From contig QXCR01000056.1 in assembly GCA_004380135.1 (NCBI GenBank), forward strand, positions 1-64,000: DNA of 64,000 nt, written 5' to 3'. Position numbers and translations under genes: made by a program. Each line of letters begins with the position of its first letter. Position 1 is the stretch's first letter. Source of the DNA: Stemphylium vesicarium. Taxonomy: Eukaryota > Ascomycota > Dothideomycetes > Pleosporales > Pleosporaceae. Below, in pieces: positions 10,101-19,918 of the stretch. Below the pieces are notes generated by a model. That model worked only from the letters and a program-made list of their open reading frames with translations, had not been told where the DNA came from and ran no database searches.

Positions 10101-10389
10101 AGGAGACAACGAACGCGTCATCAAGATCCGCAACAAGGACATGAAGGTAGCCATCGCGTTTGACTACATGCGCGTCAAGGTCGGCGAGGTTTGCGAGATG
10201 GACAAGTTTAACGAGGCGTTGAATTCCCTGCTTGTAAAGGAGGTTGAGGCGGACATTGAGACCAAGGAGCTGAATGATACGGCTAGTGGTGGGAAGAGGG
10301 CTAGTGAGAGTGATGGGGAGGGTGGCAAGGGGAATAAGAAGAAGCAGAAGACGCAGAGGAAGAAGCAGACTACTAAGAGAAACAACTGA
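7129..10389 (+). CDS. TRZ1: tRNase Z, long form (tRNA 3'-end endonuclease)
   Basis: One uninterrupted frame, 1086 aa from ATG 7129. It has the long-form (ELAC2/Trz1) layout: an N-terminal inactive beta-lactamase half (about residues 84-430) beginning at the internal Met at 7378 with MSCSIEIVTTPTADTPGTT, and a C-terminal active half with LGTGSALPSKYRN, the zinc motif HLHADH at residues 704-709, later HCHGAMGV, YSGDCRPS and LIHEATFDD. The C-terminal tail is acidic then lysine-rich, possibly a nuclear signal. The enzyme removes 3' trailers from pre-tRNAs in nucleus and mitochondria. The 83 residues before Met 7378 are Arg/Ser-rich with few acids, consistent with mitochondrial targeting; starting at 7129 or 7378 could give two forms. 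Confidence 0.95.
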   Translation: MKLRPPLSRLWPPAVYYCTKSLHSRPHLAVKSFRVLGQTRANRPPPIPRCGPIFLPPSDVFEPFDAKINPLADTSTLKKTSKDMSCSIEIVTTPTADTPGTTLVLRTASKVYVFGNMAEGTQRAMVQQGTRLLKAQDFFLTGRAEWKNMGGLIGMMLTLADASTSSYTTAMDTFRLAQDRGKNNLKAPPKPHFDVYGPPNLKQTLGTCRRFIFRKGIPIVATEYTNESPEKDANGVILPTWQDSNVSVWAMSVSPTNTERDSQAEVEMEARRQHFDAHLNTFQDFQAPENESPEARELRYDQIRTATVKFMFDSNWNFDTLVEQHISKVNMPAAMFIRNPETHGYEPYNGPKPGGSEPLPDITVWTRTPWPGAQILALPPTKPAAECISYITRTHPTRGQFDVARAKELGVQPGPQFGKLTKGESVQNTSGEWITPEQVVGPDRPGHGVAILDVPSVEYVENIVQREELNSSEVMMGIGAVIWMLGPGVAGHPTLTEFMKKLNNVEHVVSSIDTAPNRISNDSVATQSTRLGQVDPTRYSTPVFDSTSVPQKSLYRAGQSALSELPEGVTVADRGLTWTLMPTFAAKRELITKLFDDKQVANETDREVLDLAQKAREAVQSNRSDMKTWRQLLARPDTEVTTLGTGSALPSKYRNVSATLVRVPGAGNYLFDCGENTLGQLSRVFPHEELVEILKNLHVIWISHLHADHHLGTAALIRAWYQVKHNSLPNPQPLGESVDGIDASAFGLSVISHSGMLQWLNEYSTIEDFGYSRILPVQITANEHRTSSRLSVLNSFGKELTETAPIPRGSYEELFGFQDIQAARVQHCHGAMGVSITFPRVASDPEGVKPFKVSYSGDCRPSYHFAKIGTDSTLLIHEATFDDELQGDAKAKKHSTTSEALSIGAQMNAKAVVLTHFSQRYQKIPVLQTVTDGEQEESLPDASEVAEDVAEDDEVDPTMDNPDNMDIHSTPAPAQGAAKPIPTLQHQASSLGDNERVIKIRNKDMKVAIAFDYMRVKVGEVCEMDKFNEALNSLLVKEVEADIETKELNDTASGGKRASESDGEGGKGNKKKQKTQRKKQTTKRNN

Positions 10390-10522
10390 TGTAGTTGTCT
10401 GGGTGGGGAAATGGGATCAGCACAGGCATTCGAAGCGTTTCGCTAACAGAAACTTGATAATAGGTCCTGGAGGCATTCAGGGCACTCAACTTCCACTCCT
10501 CAATACCACACATACAAATATC

Positions 10523-11747
10523 ATGACCCATGATCTCTCCCCAACATCCGCCTCGACAACTACATCGACTTATAGCGGCTATAGGCCGTTCAATTTCGGT
10601 GCAAAATTCGAAATTTTTGTTCGATCCCTAAATCTATCAACAATGAATAGTAAACTCGCTATGCCTGAGTTTAATGCCACACCAAGGCAATCGCGGGATT
10701 TCAATCTCGCTCTACTATATACGATAGCCAAGGTGCTGTCAGGAGTTGGGCTCCCCTGCAATGTGTTCGATCAAAACCCAGACTCGAAGCCAAATTACTC
10801 AAAGTGGCATATTACTTTGAATGGCTCTATTTCCAAGTCGCACATTGTAAGTCCTAGTGAAAATGGGGATAACGTGAAGAACATCCTCAACACAAACATA
10901 TCTTCGCTTCAAGCTAATCACATATGTACTAGACCCACTAAAGATTGTTACCCCGGTGGTGAAAGGGGATGATAGCTGGCCTGGCCTCATTAACAAATTT
11001 TGGGATACCATAATATCCTACTTTGAATTCCGCCGAGACGCTTACTACAATTTCACGTGCACATTTCGAGCTCGAAGGGCCAATTTAGCATGGACCAGCT
11101 ACTGCGCATAACCAGGGGCGTCATACTATAGGAACCCATGACGGCCTGATGCGCGCCGCTATCGCGCCAAGATATCGTGACGGCATTTTGCAAGAGCAAT
11201 GTTGGCAACGACACGCCCTTTCAGCGCATTTTGGACTCCAAAATTCCGTTTGGAGCATATAACGATGCGTTTCGTTTTCTGGATCTTGCGTCCGTCGACG
11301 GCATTATTGAGTTTGTCTGCCCAGACAAGTACCGCGCGTGGAATTTTTCTGCCCGCGAAGCCATCAGGACATGGCAGCATAGAGTTTCGGCGTGCGCCCG
11401 GCGTAGCGGATACGGCGCATTCCAAGCATTGGATTGGGTTTGTCATGGCTTTTGTGGAGACTACATTGCATCATAGTCCTGCTGATGTGGTGAAATTCTT
11501 TTTGGATCCGCCGCTGGGGGCGTGAAGTCCTCAAGTGGATTTCTAGCGCAGGTTGCATGACCCTGCAGTCGCCCTGGCGCATACGATGCAGCTTTTGGCT
11601 GTCAGGCAGCAGGATGATCCGGCGATGTTGTTCATGAGCATGGTGAACCCACAGGATTTGGAATGGTTGAGGGGGTTTGATAGTGGCTATGGGACCGCGG
11701 ACATTTTGGTGAGTGAGTGTATGGGGGATGGAGTTCTCGCTCGCTGA
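10523..11747 (+). pseudogene. Decayed amidoligase-family gene (Amidoligase_2 type)
   Basis: Pieces of a fungal amidoligase-like protein (ATP-grasp-related family, PF12224 type) lie in order in several frames. They are FGAKFEIFVRSLNL with WHITLNGSIS near 10590-10835, KIVTPVVKGDDSWPGLINKF near 10943-11005, FCKSNVGNDTPF then FVCPDKYRAWNF near 11185-11350, and finally GSIEFRRAPGV with HWIGFVMAFVE near 11370-11465. The frame changes inside the T-run at about 11344-11349, between WNF and LPAKPSGHGS. Stops interrupt the region around 11100-11165. A GTAAGT...CTAG pair at about 10849-10932 may be a former intron, but it does not restore the frame. No single intact reading is possible, so I call a relic. 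Family assignment is from motif memory. Confidence 0.7.
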
Positions 11748-11945
11748 ATATTCCATCCTTCTCAGTACCATGGTACTGATCAGGTTGCCTCCTTGGCGTC
11801 CTTGCATTATTGCATTTCTCATTGTCGAAAGCTTTCAGCTTTTCTCCCATTCTCTTCTCTTCTCTATGGGACTGCGACTAGGTAGAGTCACGGGTAAGAG
11901 TATGACTATTCCGAATTGACCAATTACCACCCCCCTGTTTTCCAA

Positions 11946-12952
11946 TCATCCAGTTAATACCCCTTCATCCCCACAGAACCTAAATGTAAGCCCCTTCACC
12001 TTCTCCTCCTTACCCTTACCCTTGCCCTTAACCATCATATCACACCTTACGACTTCAAATTCCATTCGCTCGTAGAAGCTAAGCGCATCTTCATGTTCTT
12101 TACTCTGCACCTCGTACATCCAGCCATCCACCAACGCCCGATACTTCCCCCACATCCTCACTTTGCCTCCGCGGACGATGACGGGCGTGAGCAAAGTAGG
12201 TTGTAGCGCATCGCGATTGAACAATCTTTGCAGACGATTTGGTTCTGCAAGTGTGCCGTAGAAGAAATACGGGACGGGGTATGTGTTCTGCCGTATCTCT
12301 TGTCGTGTGTTTGTGGTGGTGGTTGGTAGGCGGTACTGAGGTAGCGTAATGTCTAAGCCGAGTGTAGATGCGACACTTGTATCGCATAGTGCTTTCTCCG
12401 CGGGGACGCGACGAGAGATGAACTCCGCTGCGGTGTTGGGCCCGAGGTGGGATTCTATAGCTTCTTTGGCAAAGACATCTACCTCTACGAATGTTACTGT
12501 GCCCTCTTCCTCGTCTCGTAGGATTTCTGGTAGGCAGGCAAGTTTTGCTGCGACCTGGACCTTTGCGGCGGTGTGGAGAGGCGCGGTCATTTTGAAAAGC
12601 CATCTCTTCTTCAAGACCCCCTTGGCCTTTGGAACTCGCGACGCCTGGTTTTGAACCTGAATGCCCGCGTCGGCTTTCTTTTTGTCTTTTTGTCTTTTTT
12701 GCCGAGGAAAAACGCGCATGTCTCTTTGTCGTATCCCAAAGCCTCTTGCGCTTCCTGGACGGTTGCCCAGTACTCATCAGAGATTGAGCAACGGTCTAGA
12801 CCGCTGAAGTGAGATGTGATTTTGGCCTCTGCTTGTTCGGAAGAAAGGTCAAAGAGCGTTTGCCAGCGCTTTATGTTCGTGTCTGATAGTACATCGTCGA
12901 ATTCAACGTTGCTCTTTTGCACAAGTGACTCGAGTTCGTTGAGTAGATCCAT
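11946..12952 (-). CDS. AIG2-like / gamma-glutamylcyclotransferase-fold protein, frameshifted
   Basis: Two overlapping minus-strand frames make one protein of about 335 aa. Zero frame from ATG 12952 gives an N-terminal region including SISDEYWATVQEAQEALGYD, which fits the N-terminal domain of long fungal AIG2-like proteins. The frame must change by -1 near 12686 to read the C-terminal domain: VPYFFYGTLAEPNRL, then VRGGKVRMWGKYRALVDGWM, and the likely catalytic-Glu region FYERMEFEVV, ending at 11946. The change sits in a tandem GACAAAAA repeat (plus-strand 12678-12700). No GT-AG intron of acceptable size bridges it while keeping the conserved N-terminal segment. It could be a real broken allele, an assembly error in a homopolymer-rich tract, or slippage. 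The biochemical role is not established for this subfamily. Confidence 0.75.
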
Positions 12953-14053
12953 CTTGTTTTGGGTGGGTTGAGATGTAGATGTGTGTTGGAATGTTAGAGT
13001 TGTAAGTGCAGCATGAGGGCTCTGGCACCTTCATAAGAAAGCGAGACTTCAAGGGATCATGGTTCACTACCAATGTGTTTTTGACCCAGAACCTTGTGCA
13101 GCCACTGATGATGATGCTGATGCTTAGGTATACCCTCATTCGCCAAGGATGAAACCCTCTGAGTAGAAAATTTTAACCAAAGAGAATGATTCATTCAGTG
13201 GATGAGGTTGTGATGTTCAACGTGGAGGTATAGATGTATAATCGAAGAATGGGGGAATAAGACAAACCGTTCGACTCTGTTTCTCTTCTTAGTGCTGTTA
13301 CCAAGACGAACAGCAGTTTGCTCAAAAACCGACTATGTGAAAAGTACGTACATCCTGGTGTGTCACCACAATCAAAGAGAATGTGGACTCACGAGGAGCT
13401 TGATGCTAGGTACCCATCCGCCGAGAAAACCCCGCTGCGCCACATGGCGCAGTCGCCCCACCCCATGGCGGCCCACGAACATGCCGATCGGAGCTTCAAG
13501 CCACCGAGCTCCAGATCTGGCGTTGCATCTCCAAAACGCCCCCAGAAACACTTTACCAGCTAAGCTCTCCCCGACCCCCAAGCCAAGCTTCCAGTTCGAT
13601 GAACTAGCTCTTGGAAACATAGCCCGTCGGTAACACGCGTTGCGATTGATTATCTATTTAACACGCGACGTTTCGTTCTCCCACACAGCGGCTACAGATG
13701 CGCGCCAGCTCCGAACCTCGGCCAGACGTAAACCCAGATTTGCGTGTTGCGCGACGTGAAGTGATGTGGCTTACTATCGGCTTCTCGGCATCTTATGGCG
13801 CAGTACGAATGTCAGATGCAGATGGCGCGACGCGTTCGGTGGGTCATGGAGACCGAGAAGATGGTTCCCGCGCACCGCGAGCGTGCGAGACTTTGTGATC
13901 AGGGAAGTGGATTTAGTACATGGAACGATTTGCAGATACCTTTGCGATTTTTACTTTACTATATCGTAATTGCTCAGGTCTCATTTGTTGCTTGTCTACG
14001 ACCCAATTTCTGCCGTCATCTCCCAGTTTGTGCAGCTAATCCCCATCATCACC
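12953..14053. other. Intergenic, no gene seen
   Basis: 1.1 kb between the AIG2-like gene (minus) and the LsdA-like gene (plus). Several overlapping short ORFs occur, including Arg-rich ones near 13400-13900, but none carries a recognisable domain or splice structure. Confidence 0.55.
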
Positions 14054-15136
14054 ATGCGTCTCTCCATACTCACCGCTGCCATCATAGCAGCAAGCCTCGC
14101 GTCCGCAGCACCAATCAACAAGCGCTCCTCACCAAACACCAATACCTACTTCCCCCTCGCAAACGGCTTCCCAAACCCGTCCTAAGAAGCCATACTCCAG
14201 ATCCAAAAAGACGGCCACGGCACGCTACCCAACGGCCCTCCACCGCCCACAATCAGCCCAGACGGCGTGATAAACCTCAAACTGATTGCGCTGAACGAAC
14301 TCTTCGAAGTCGCCTTCTTCACCCAACTCATGTCCAACCTGACGAACAAAGTCCCAGGATACGATCTTGGTGACCGACAAGGCTACGTCGTCGAGACTAT
14401 AGAGGCCATTGTCGCGCAGGAGGAAATGCATGTGTTGAATGCGAATGGTGCGTTGAAGCATTTTAACCAAGTCGAAATCGAGCCGTGCAAATACAACTTC
14501 CCCGCAGTCACAGATTACAGTAGCGCAATTGCGCTGGCGGCAACATTTACCGATCTCGTGCTCGGTACGTTACAAGACGTCTCGGAACTCTTCGCGCGCT
14601 CGCAGGATTTCGATCTCGTACGTGCTGTGTCCTCGGTACTTGGCAATGAAGGCGAACAAGAAGGCTTCTTTCGAGCTGAGCAGAAGAAACGGCCATCGGC
14701 ATAGCCTTTTTTGACAACCGCGACTCGGGATTTTGCATTCACTGTGATCCAGAGTTTCGTGATTGAGGGCAGCTGTCCAAATATCGATACTATTCCGCTG
14801 AAAATGTTTAAGCTGCTCACGGTCGAAACCAAGGACATTAAGGCTGCGACGCAGAATATCGCGTTTTCTTTCTCCATGCGCGATGCGGGGATGTTTGAGA
14901 TCGAGCAGCTGAAGCTTGTTTGGCTCAATGGGCAGAATGTGCCGCTGGTCAAGAGCTTCCAGAATATCGAGATGAAAGGTGATAGGGTAATTTTTGAGGC
15001 GGAGTTTCCGTTTGACGAGTTCGTGATGGAGGGGCTGACGATTGCGGCGGTTACGATGGGTGCGGATCAATTTGCTGGGGCTGTGGAGGCTGCGGAAAGG
15101 ACAGTGTTTGGCCCGGGAATCATTGAGTTGGATTAA
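14054..15136 (+). pseudogene. Secreted ferritin-like sexual-development protein (LsdA type) with two in-frame stops
   Basis: From ATG 14054 one frame runs 361 codons to TAA 15136, broken only by TAA at 14183-14185 (codon 44) and TAG at 14702-14704 (codon 217). The start codes a clear signal peptide (residues 1-19, cut near ASAAP). After the first stop comes HGTLPNGPPPP, then a ferritin-like helix bundle: LKLIALNELFEVAFFTQLM, EAIVAQEEMHVLNANGAL with E-x2-H metal ligands, and NEGEQEGFFRAEQ. A C-terminal beta domain follows (TRDFAFTVIQSF through GPGIIELD). This is the layout of fungal late sexual development proteins. Both stops are one C-to-T transition from Gln codons (CAA, CAG). No GT-AG intron removes the first; a 69-nt GTACTT...ATAG segment (14636-14704) could remove the second but would delete conserved residues. 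It is either a pseudogene or a recoded/edited gene. Confidence 0.8.
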
Positions 15137-15321
15137 ACGAAGGAATATGTCATGGAGAGTTTGTTCTTCGCATGGCGATGGCGTTGGCGGTCTTTGTCTG
15201 CAATCGTGAGTCGAGCGTCTCTAAATCGCGATAATGCAATGTTTTCGTACCTTGATCGGAATCGCCACACCGGTATTGATGAGATCTTTTTTCTCTTCCT
15301 CTCTCCTCGTACTCGAGCAAT

Positions 15322-16964
15322 TCAAAGCCGACTCAGCGGAATTGGTATCGACGTCCCCAACTCAACCGTTTGCCTGAAGCTATAGAGGAAATCTCTCATT
15401 ATGCTAGGCAATTTCGGTCGATTCCATAATTTCACAATGGTCATGATGTACTCCTCGTCTGGCTCTCGATTGCGATTCATGTAGAAGAGTGTGTTTCCCA
15501 AGGGAAACCAGATAGCCATTATGCCCGTGACTCCAAACTTCTCTTGCAGGAAGTAGTCGACTGATCGTATAATCATGCGTGCAAAAGGTCGCGGATGTGG
15601 ACGGTCAGGATGGGACAGGAGACAATCGGTCGAGATGTCGATGCCGGAAGCGATGTCTAGGCATGAATAGAGAAACACTGCTGTAAGCCAGTATCTGACG
15701 GTGACACAAGCGATATCTGCGGAAGTGGAAAGGTCAGTGTGTTAGTTTCACAGGCTTCTTACATTTATGACTTGCCTATGTCTGGAAAGGTGATGTTCGT
15801 AGTGCTGTCGATGAATTCGGGAGTATAGATGGCATTGGCTTCAGCATGCGCCCAACTCTGAAGCTGGAAGTGCAATGTCCAGCACCGCGACAAGGTATAG
15901 ACCTGCAGCCCTTCCCTTTCCACATCGTCCAGAAACTCGAACTGAAGTCTATCGACGATTTCGAGAAGCTCGGGTATACCACAGAGAACGTCCATGAGCA
16001 CGTCATCTGAAGACTTCTGCCTTCCCTTCCAAGGTAGCGTTTTCCACTCCTCATTATTGAGTATAGTTGATTTCCGCCCTCTTATTGCAGGGCCTAGGAG
16101 CCGGTACCTCGCATTGCTAAAGAGAACGTGTGCCGAATCATCTTTGGCGAACGCCTCCGGTCCGTGGCTAACTACCATGGCTAGCTCACCTTCCGCATGA
16201 CTGAGCCAACTCTTTGCTTGGCTGGCCGAGTGGGGCTCCGCCCCGAAAAGCATATCGAAAAGCGCCATTACTCGCGGTACGACGAGCAGTGATTCGCTGC
16301 TCGCTCTGGCTGGGTCTATCAAGGCCATCGCTGTCTCTTTGAGTGCTTTACCATACAACGTCCTTCCGTACCGGGTAAGGTTTCTATCGTTGGCGGTGAT
16401 ACCAAGTTGGGTTATGCCGACGGCTAGAGCAGCCATCTGCAATGCTTCGTCGCGCGTACTCAGCAAAGGCAGTAACGTAACAAACTCTTTTGCGTCTGTG
16501 TTTGTCGTGTTGATGATTCCGGCGGGGTTGTACATGTCGAGGAATATCGATATCGTTTTTTCGCTATAAGCGGATCTAGCAAGCCCATCCGGAAGCGTGA
16601 TAGATGCGGAAGCGGGGGATGAGTCGCATGATTCTAGGGCCAAGCCGGCCTTGGAATGGATCATCTGCATGTCGTGTCTAAATGGCTGTTTTGAAGGTCT
16701 CTCAATGGCCGCACTTTCGTCTCTTTTCGCTAGAGGCCGGCCCGGTCCACTGGCTTGGTAGATGAAGATGCGATCCAAGTCGTAGCCTTCACACTTCATT
16801 CCACGTTCTTTACACTGACCGCATTCAGGTTGGACTAGATCGCACTAGGACGTGTCAGTCTCGCCGTATCACCAACACCTTTCACAAAAAGGCTTTCCAC
16901 TCACGCCTTTCTTTCGTTTTCTGCAAGTTATGCAGCCTTTGGAACGTCCTGGAACTCCAACCAT
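15322..16964 (-). CDS. Zn2Cys6 fungal transcription factor
   Basis: Exons on the minus strand are 16905-16964, 15776-16844 and 15322-15716, coding 507 aa. The zinc cluster spans the first intron: SKGCITCRKRKKG joins CDLVQPECGQCKERGMKCEG, giving the six cysteines of a Gal4-type domain at residues about 11-37. The rest is the helical fungal-specific regulatory region (for example ARASSESLLVVPRVMALFDM, SWLSHAEGELAMVVSHGP). The second intron (15717-15775) begins GCAAGT rather than GT, has CTAAC and ends CAG; frame and protein continuity (FPDI to DIACVTVRYW) support it. The protein would act in the nucleus as a sequence-specific regulator; targets unknown. It is divergent from the DUF2306 gene. 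Confidence 0.88.
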
Positions 16965-17655
16965 ATTGAATGATCACAGAATGCGCATAAAAGGGAGTCA
17001 CAGGATGCTGACGCCTTGGGTCAGCGCAGAATATACCGATTCTGGACGCGCATGGCATGCTCTTTTAGTTTACCTGTCAGAGTACATGGACCGTACGAGG
17101 CTGGTTAGAAGATAGTTTAATGGTTGGTGCGCATAAGTCTATGACGGTGCTGTAATAACTTGAGGCACAACCAGAGCTTGTGGTGGGGCGTTGGCAGTGA
17201 GGCCTCCCGCAATGTCATCTTTTATTGGCCAATCACAGATGACGGCACCTTTCCCCATCTGGCTGATTTCGCGCAGCCAATGGAGGCTCTTCAAAAACAA
17301 CGTTTCGAGTACAGCCCCACTGTCTTTTCGCAGGGCGTAAAGAGAGAAATAGCATTGCGCATCTTCTACATGCTGTTGCGATCGTATGAACACTGCTTTG
17401 ATCGGTCTTTGTCACGGATCTTCCAACAGCTATCCCTTGGCGATCTACCATTTCACCGCCCAAGGGCGGTGTTTACGATGTTAGACTTGGCGACACTAGG
17501 AATCGCTTGCGAGCGCGAAATCGACTCAATGTAGTGTGGAATGGGAAAGAGGGGACGTGGTATAAAGGTCCTGATGCTCCAAGAAGGAATGGCAGACTTA
17601 CAGTAGACAAACATCGGAATACACATTTGACCAATTCTTTACTCTCCTGCAGGTC
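16965..17655. other. Intergenic between divergent TF and DUF2306 genes
   Basis: 0.69 kb. A 124-codon ORF on the plus strand (17160-17534) has no recognisable motif and is probably chance. The interval should hold both promoters. An acceptor-like CTCCTGCAG at 17644-17652 just before the DUF2306 ATG hints at a 5'-UTR intron. Confidence 0.45.
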
Positions 17656-18800
17656 ATGTTCACATTTACCTCCATCAGAAACGGCATGGTCGCATCACCA
17701 CCTTCAACCGGTGCTTTCGCCCGGCGAGTCATGAACCCACTTGGCTTTACAAAAGCTTACAATTTTTGGTTGTATGTCATCTTTGCTGGAGCCTTGTTAG
17801 GCTGTAAGACCTTCCCCCGTTTCTGACCCTCTTCCACGATTCTGACACTTTCCGAACAGTTACCTTAGCCCGCTTCACCTACCTAGACTTCTCGCGCAAC
17901 TTTTGTCCTGCGAATGGCCCAAGTTCGAGTGGAAATAGCGCAGCCCCCGGCGAATGCTACTACTATCTCAACTTCGATCAGTACAAGATCGGCATCTTGC
18001 TTCATCTCGCTGGTGTCCTTCCCGCTGGTCTGGTCGCTATCGCACAATTTACGCCATTTATTCGTCACCGCTGGATAATCGTGCACCGCATCGGCGGATA
18101 CACAGCACTTCTCCTGTATGTGGTCGGGCTCGTTGGGGCTTTCATGATAGCGCGACACGCATTCGGTGGCGGACTGGATGTGCAAAGCTGTGTTGGCGTT
18201 TTAGGTTTCGGCACGGCAGTCTGCTTCATCATCAGCTACATCAACATCAAGCGCTTGCAGATCGAACAGCATCGCGCATGGATGCTACGGGGATGGTTCT
18301 ATGCCGGGGCGATCATCACGAGCCGCCTGATTATGATCATCGCCGTACAAATCATAGCGAACCATGGGTACTACATCGTTTGGACTTGCGCAAAGATTGC
18401 CGCGACAATCCCCGATGGTGTTGATCTCGCAACCTCTTATCCAACCTGTGCGACCTACGTCAACGGAACTGATCCGCAGGCTGTGTCTTCAGTGGCAGCG
18501 AACTTTGGTACTGAAGACTCAGCGAACACTGGCGCAGCGTTGGACGAAGCATTTGGCATGGCATTATGGCTTGCGCTCGCGATGCATGCTATCGGTGTCG
18601 AGGTCTATCTTCATCTCACCCCAAGGGAAGCCCAGAGATTGAGGCAAGTCAGTTATCAGAGACAGGTAGAGGCCGGCATGCGCAGCCCAGGATCGGCAGG
18701 CCTTACAGCGGATCGGTTGGGTGACGCGAACAAGTGGTTTCCCGAAGCTCAAAGAGAATGCAGTACGACGAATACCGCCCCTACGGTAGAGAGTAAATGA
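17656..18800 (+). CDS. DUF2306 multi-pass membrane protein
   Basis: Exons 17656-17803 and 17860-18800 (GT-AG intron) give 362 aa. Exon 1 ends with a membrane segment AYNFWLYVIFAGALLGF continued across the splice. Exon 2 has several more hydrophobic helices: IGILLHLAGVLPAGLVAIAQ, then IRHRWIIVHRIGGYTALLLY with the conserved HR..H pattern of DUF2306 that resembles cytochrome-type heme helices, then FMIARHAFGGGLD, a helix pair near QHRAWMLRGWFYAGAIITSR, and a last helix AFGMALWLALAMHAIGVEVY. The family is common in filamentous fungi and bacteria; function is undetermined. Confidence 0.88.
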
Positions 18801-19028
18801 TGGTAGCAGAGTGGAAGCTGAAAAATGTTATAGACTTCAGACGTTGGGGACATGGGCCCATGTAATGACACTTCAGGCGCGCTTCTTGGGATTTGGGTAA
18901 TTATTATTACTTCTGGTGAGCAATTTACCATTATGAAACCCTTTCTTGCGAACTTCCGTAAGCCCAATCACGTCCATTCGTCAGTCGCCATTAGTCGTAA
19001 TCATATCTCGTCAAGACTTCCCTAGCGC

Positions 19029-19918
19029 TCACCAAGGCAGCTGCAGAGGCGTCGAAAGTTTGTCTTTCGGTCCCAGCACTGGTTCCGCGGTGCCGATATC
19101 ACTAAAACACTGATTAGCTTGAACAAGCGACATCGTCTTCGGCATACTCACGCAGGTCCACGAGGCGCCCAGTACTGTCCCGTATTACTAATATCGGCCG
19201 TTTCAACCCATTCCACCAGGGACTTTGCGGCGACATCTGGTGTGACTGCTCCTCCTTCGTCCCAGAACTTATCAAAGCCAACGTTACGGGTCATTTCTGT
19301 TCTCATGAAGCCTGGATGCACAGTGACTATTGTAATGCCCCGGTCTCTCAAGTCTAAGCTCAATAACTTCGCGCACATGTTGAGTGCCGCTTTGCTAGCA
19401 TGATGACCGTAATTGCCACCACCTTCCGACTCATGTCTCAGTGTTATGCTGCCACTTTCCGACGAAGCAAAGATGATCTTGGACTTTTCATTAAGAAGCG
19501 TGCTGTTGTAGTTGGCGAGTGCTGTGACGAGGACCGTGGGGCCGATGGCGCATATGCGATACATGCGCTCCTGTGCGGAGAAAGAAGGCTCCTTAAGCGA
19601 CTCGGTCGCGAAGTAGCCCGCTGTTATGATGACAATGTCCAGGTGCGGTATCTTATGCGACTCTAGGAAGTGTACAAGATCGCTACCGGCGTGAGGGGAT
19701 TCGAGGTCAACATCGGGAATGTAGGTAATGTTCTTTGCTATAAAATATCAGCTATGGTTCGGCAACGTTTGGTACATTGCGCGCGTTGACTTGCAGTTTT
19801 CTGGTGGCTCTGATGTCCTCGCAGTTGCTAGGACGTGATTGTTCGCATCCGCTGCGTACGTTTGTGCAAGGCTCGCGCCGAGCCCACGAGTGGCACCAAC
19901 AATGAGTATGGTGGACAT
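19029..19918 (-). CDS. Short-chain dehydrogenase/reductase (C-factor-like)
   Basis: Minus-strand exons 19795-19918, 19152-19737 and 19029-19101 give 260 aa. The cofactor motif GATRGLGASLA lies at residues 8-18, DIVIITAGY near residue 73 stands in for NNAG, and the active site is IFASSESGSI with Y and K in GGNYGHHASKAALNM. The C-terminal exon restores the family ending PRGPADIGTAE...LQLPW, which confirms the last intron. The first intron (19738-19794) has a GC donor (GCAAGT) and TAG acceptor; phase and protein continuity (EPPENSKNITYIP) require it. Substrate unknown. It is divergent from laccase across a 4.1-kb gap. Confidence 0.87.

Noticed and set aside
13795..14373. 192-codon plus ORF
   Set aside because: Overlaps the LsdA-like signal-peptide frame in another frame; His/Arg-rich shadow.
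14636..14704. 69-nt GTACTT...ATAG segment as an intron removing the TAG
   Set aside because: It would delete the conserved GEQEGFFRAEQ helix of the ferritin-like domain and leaves the upstream TAA unresolved.
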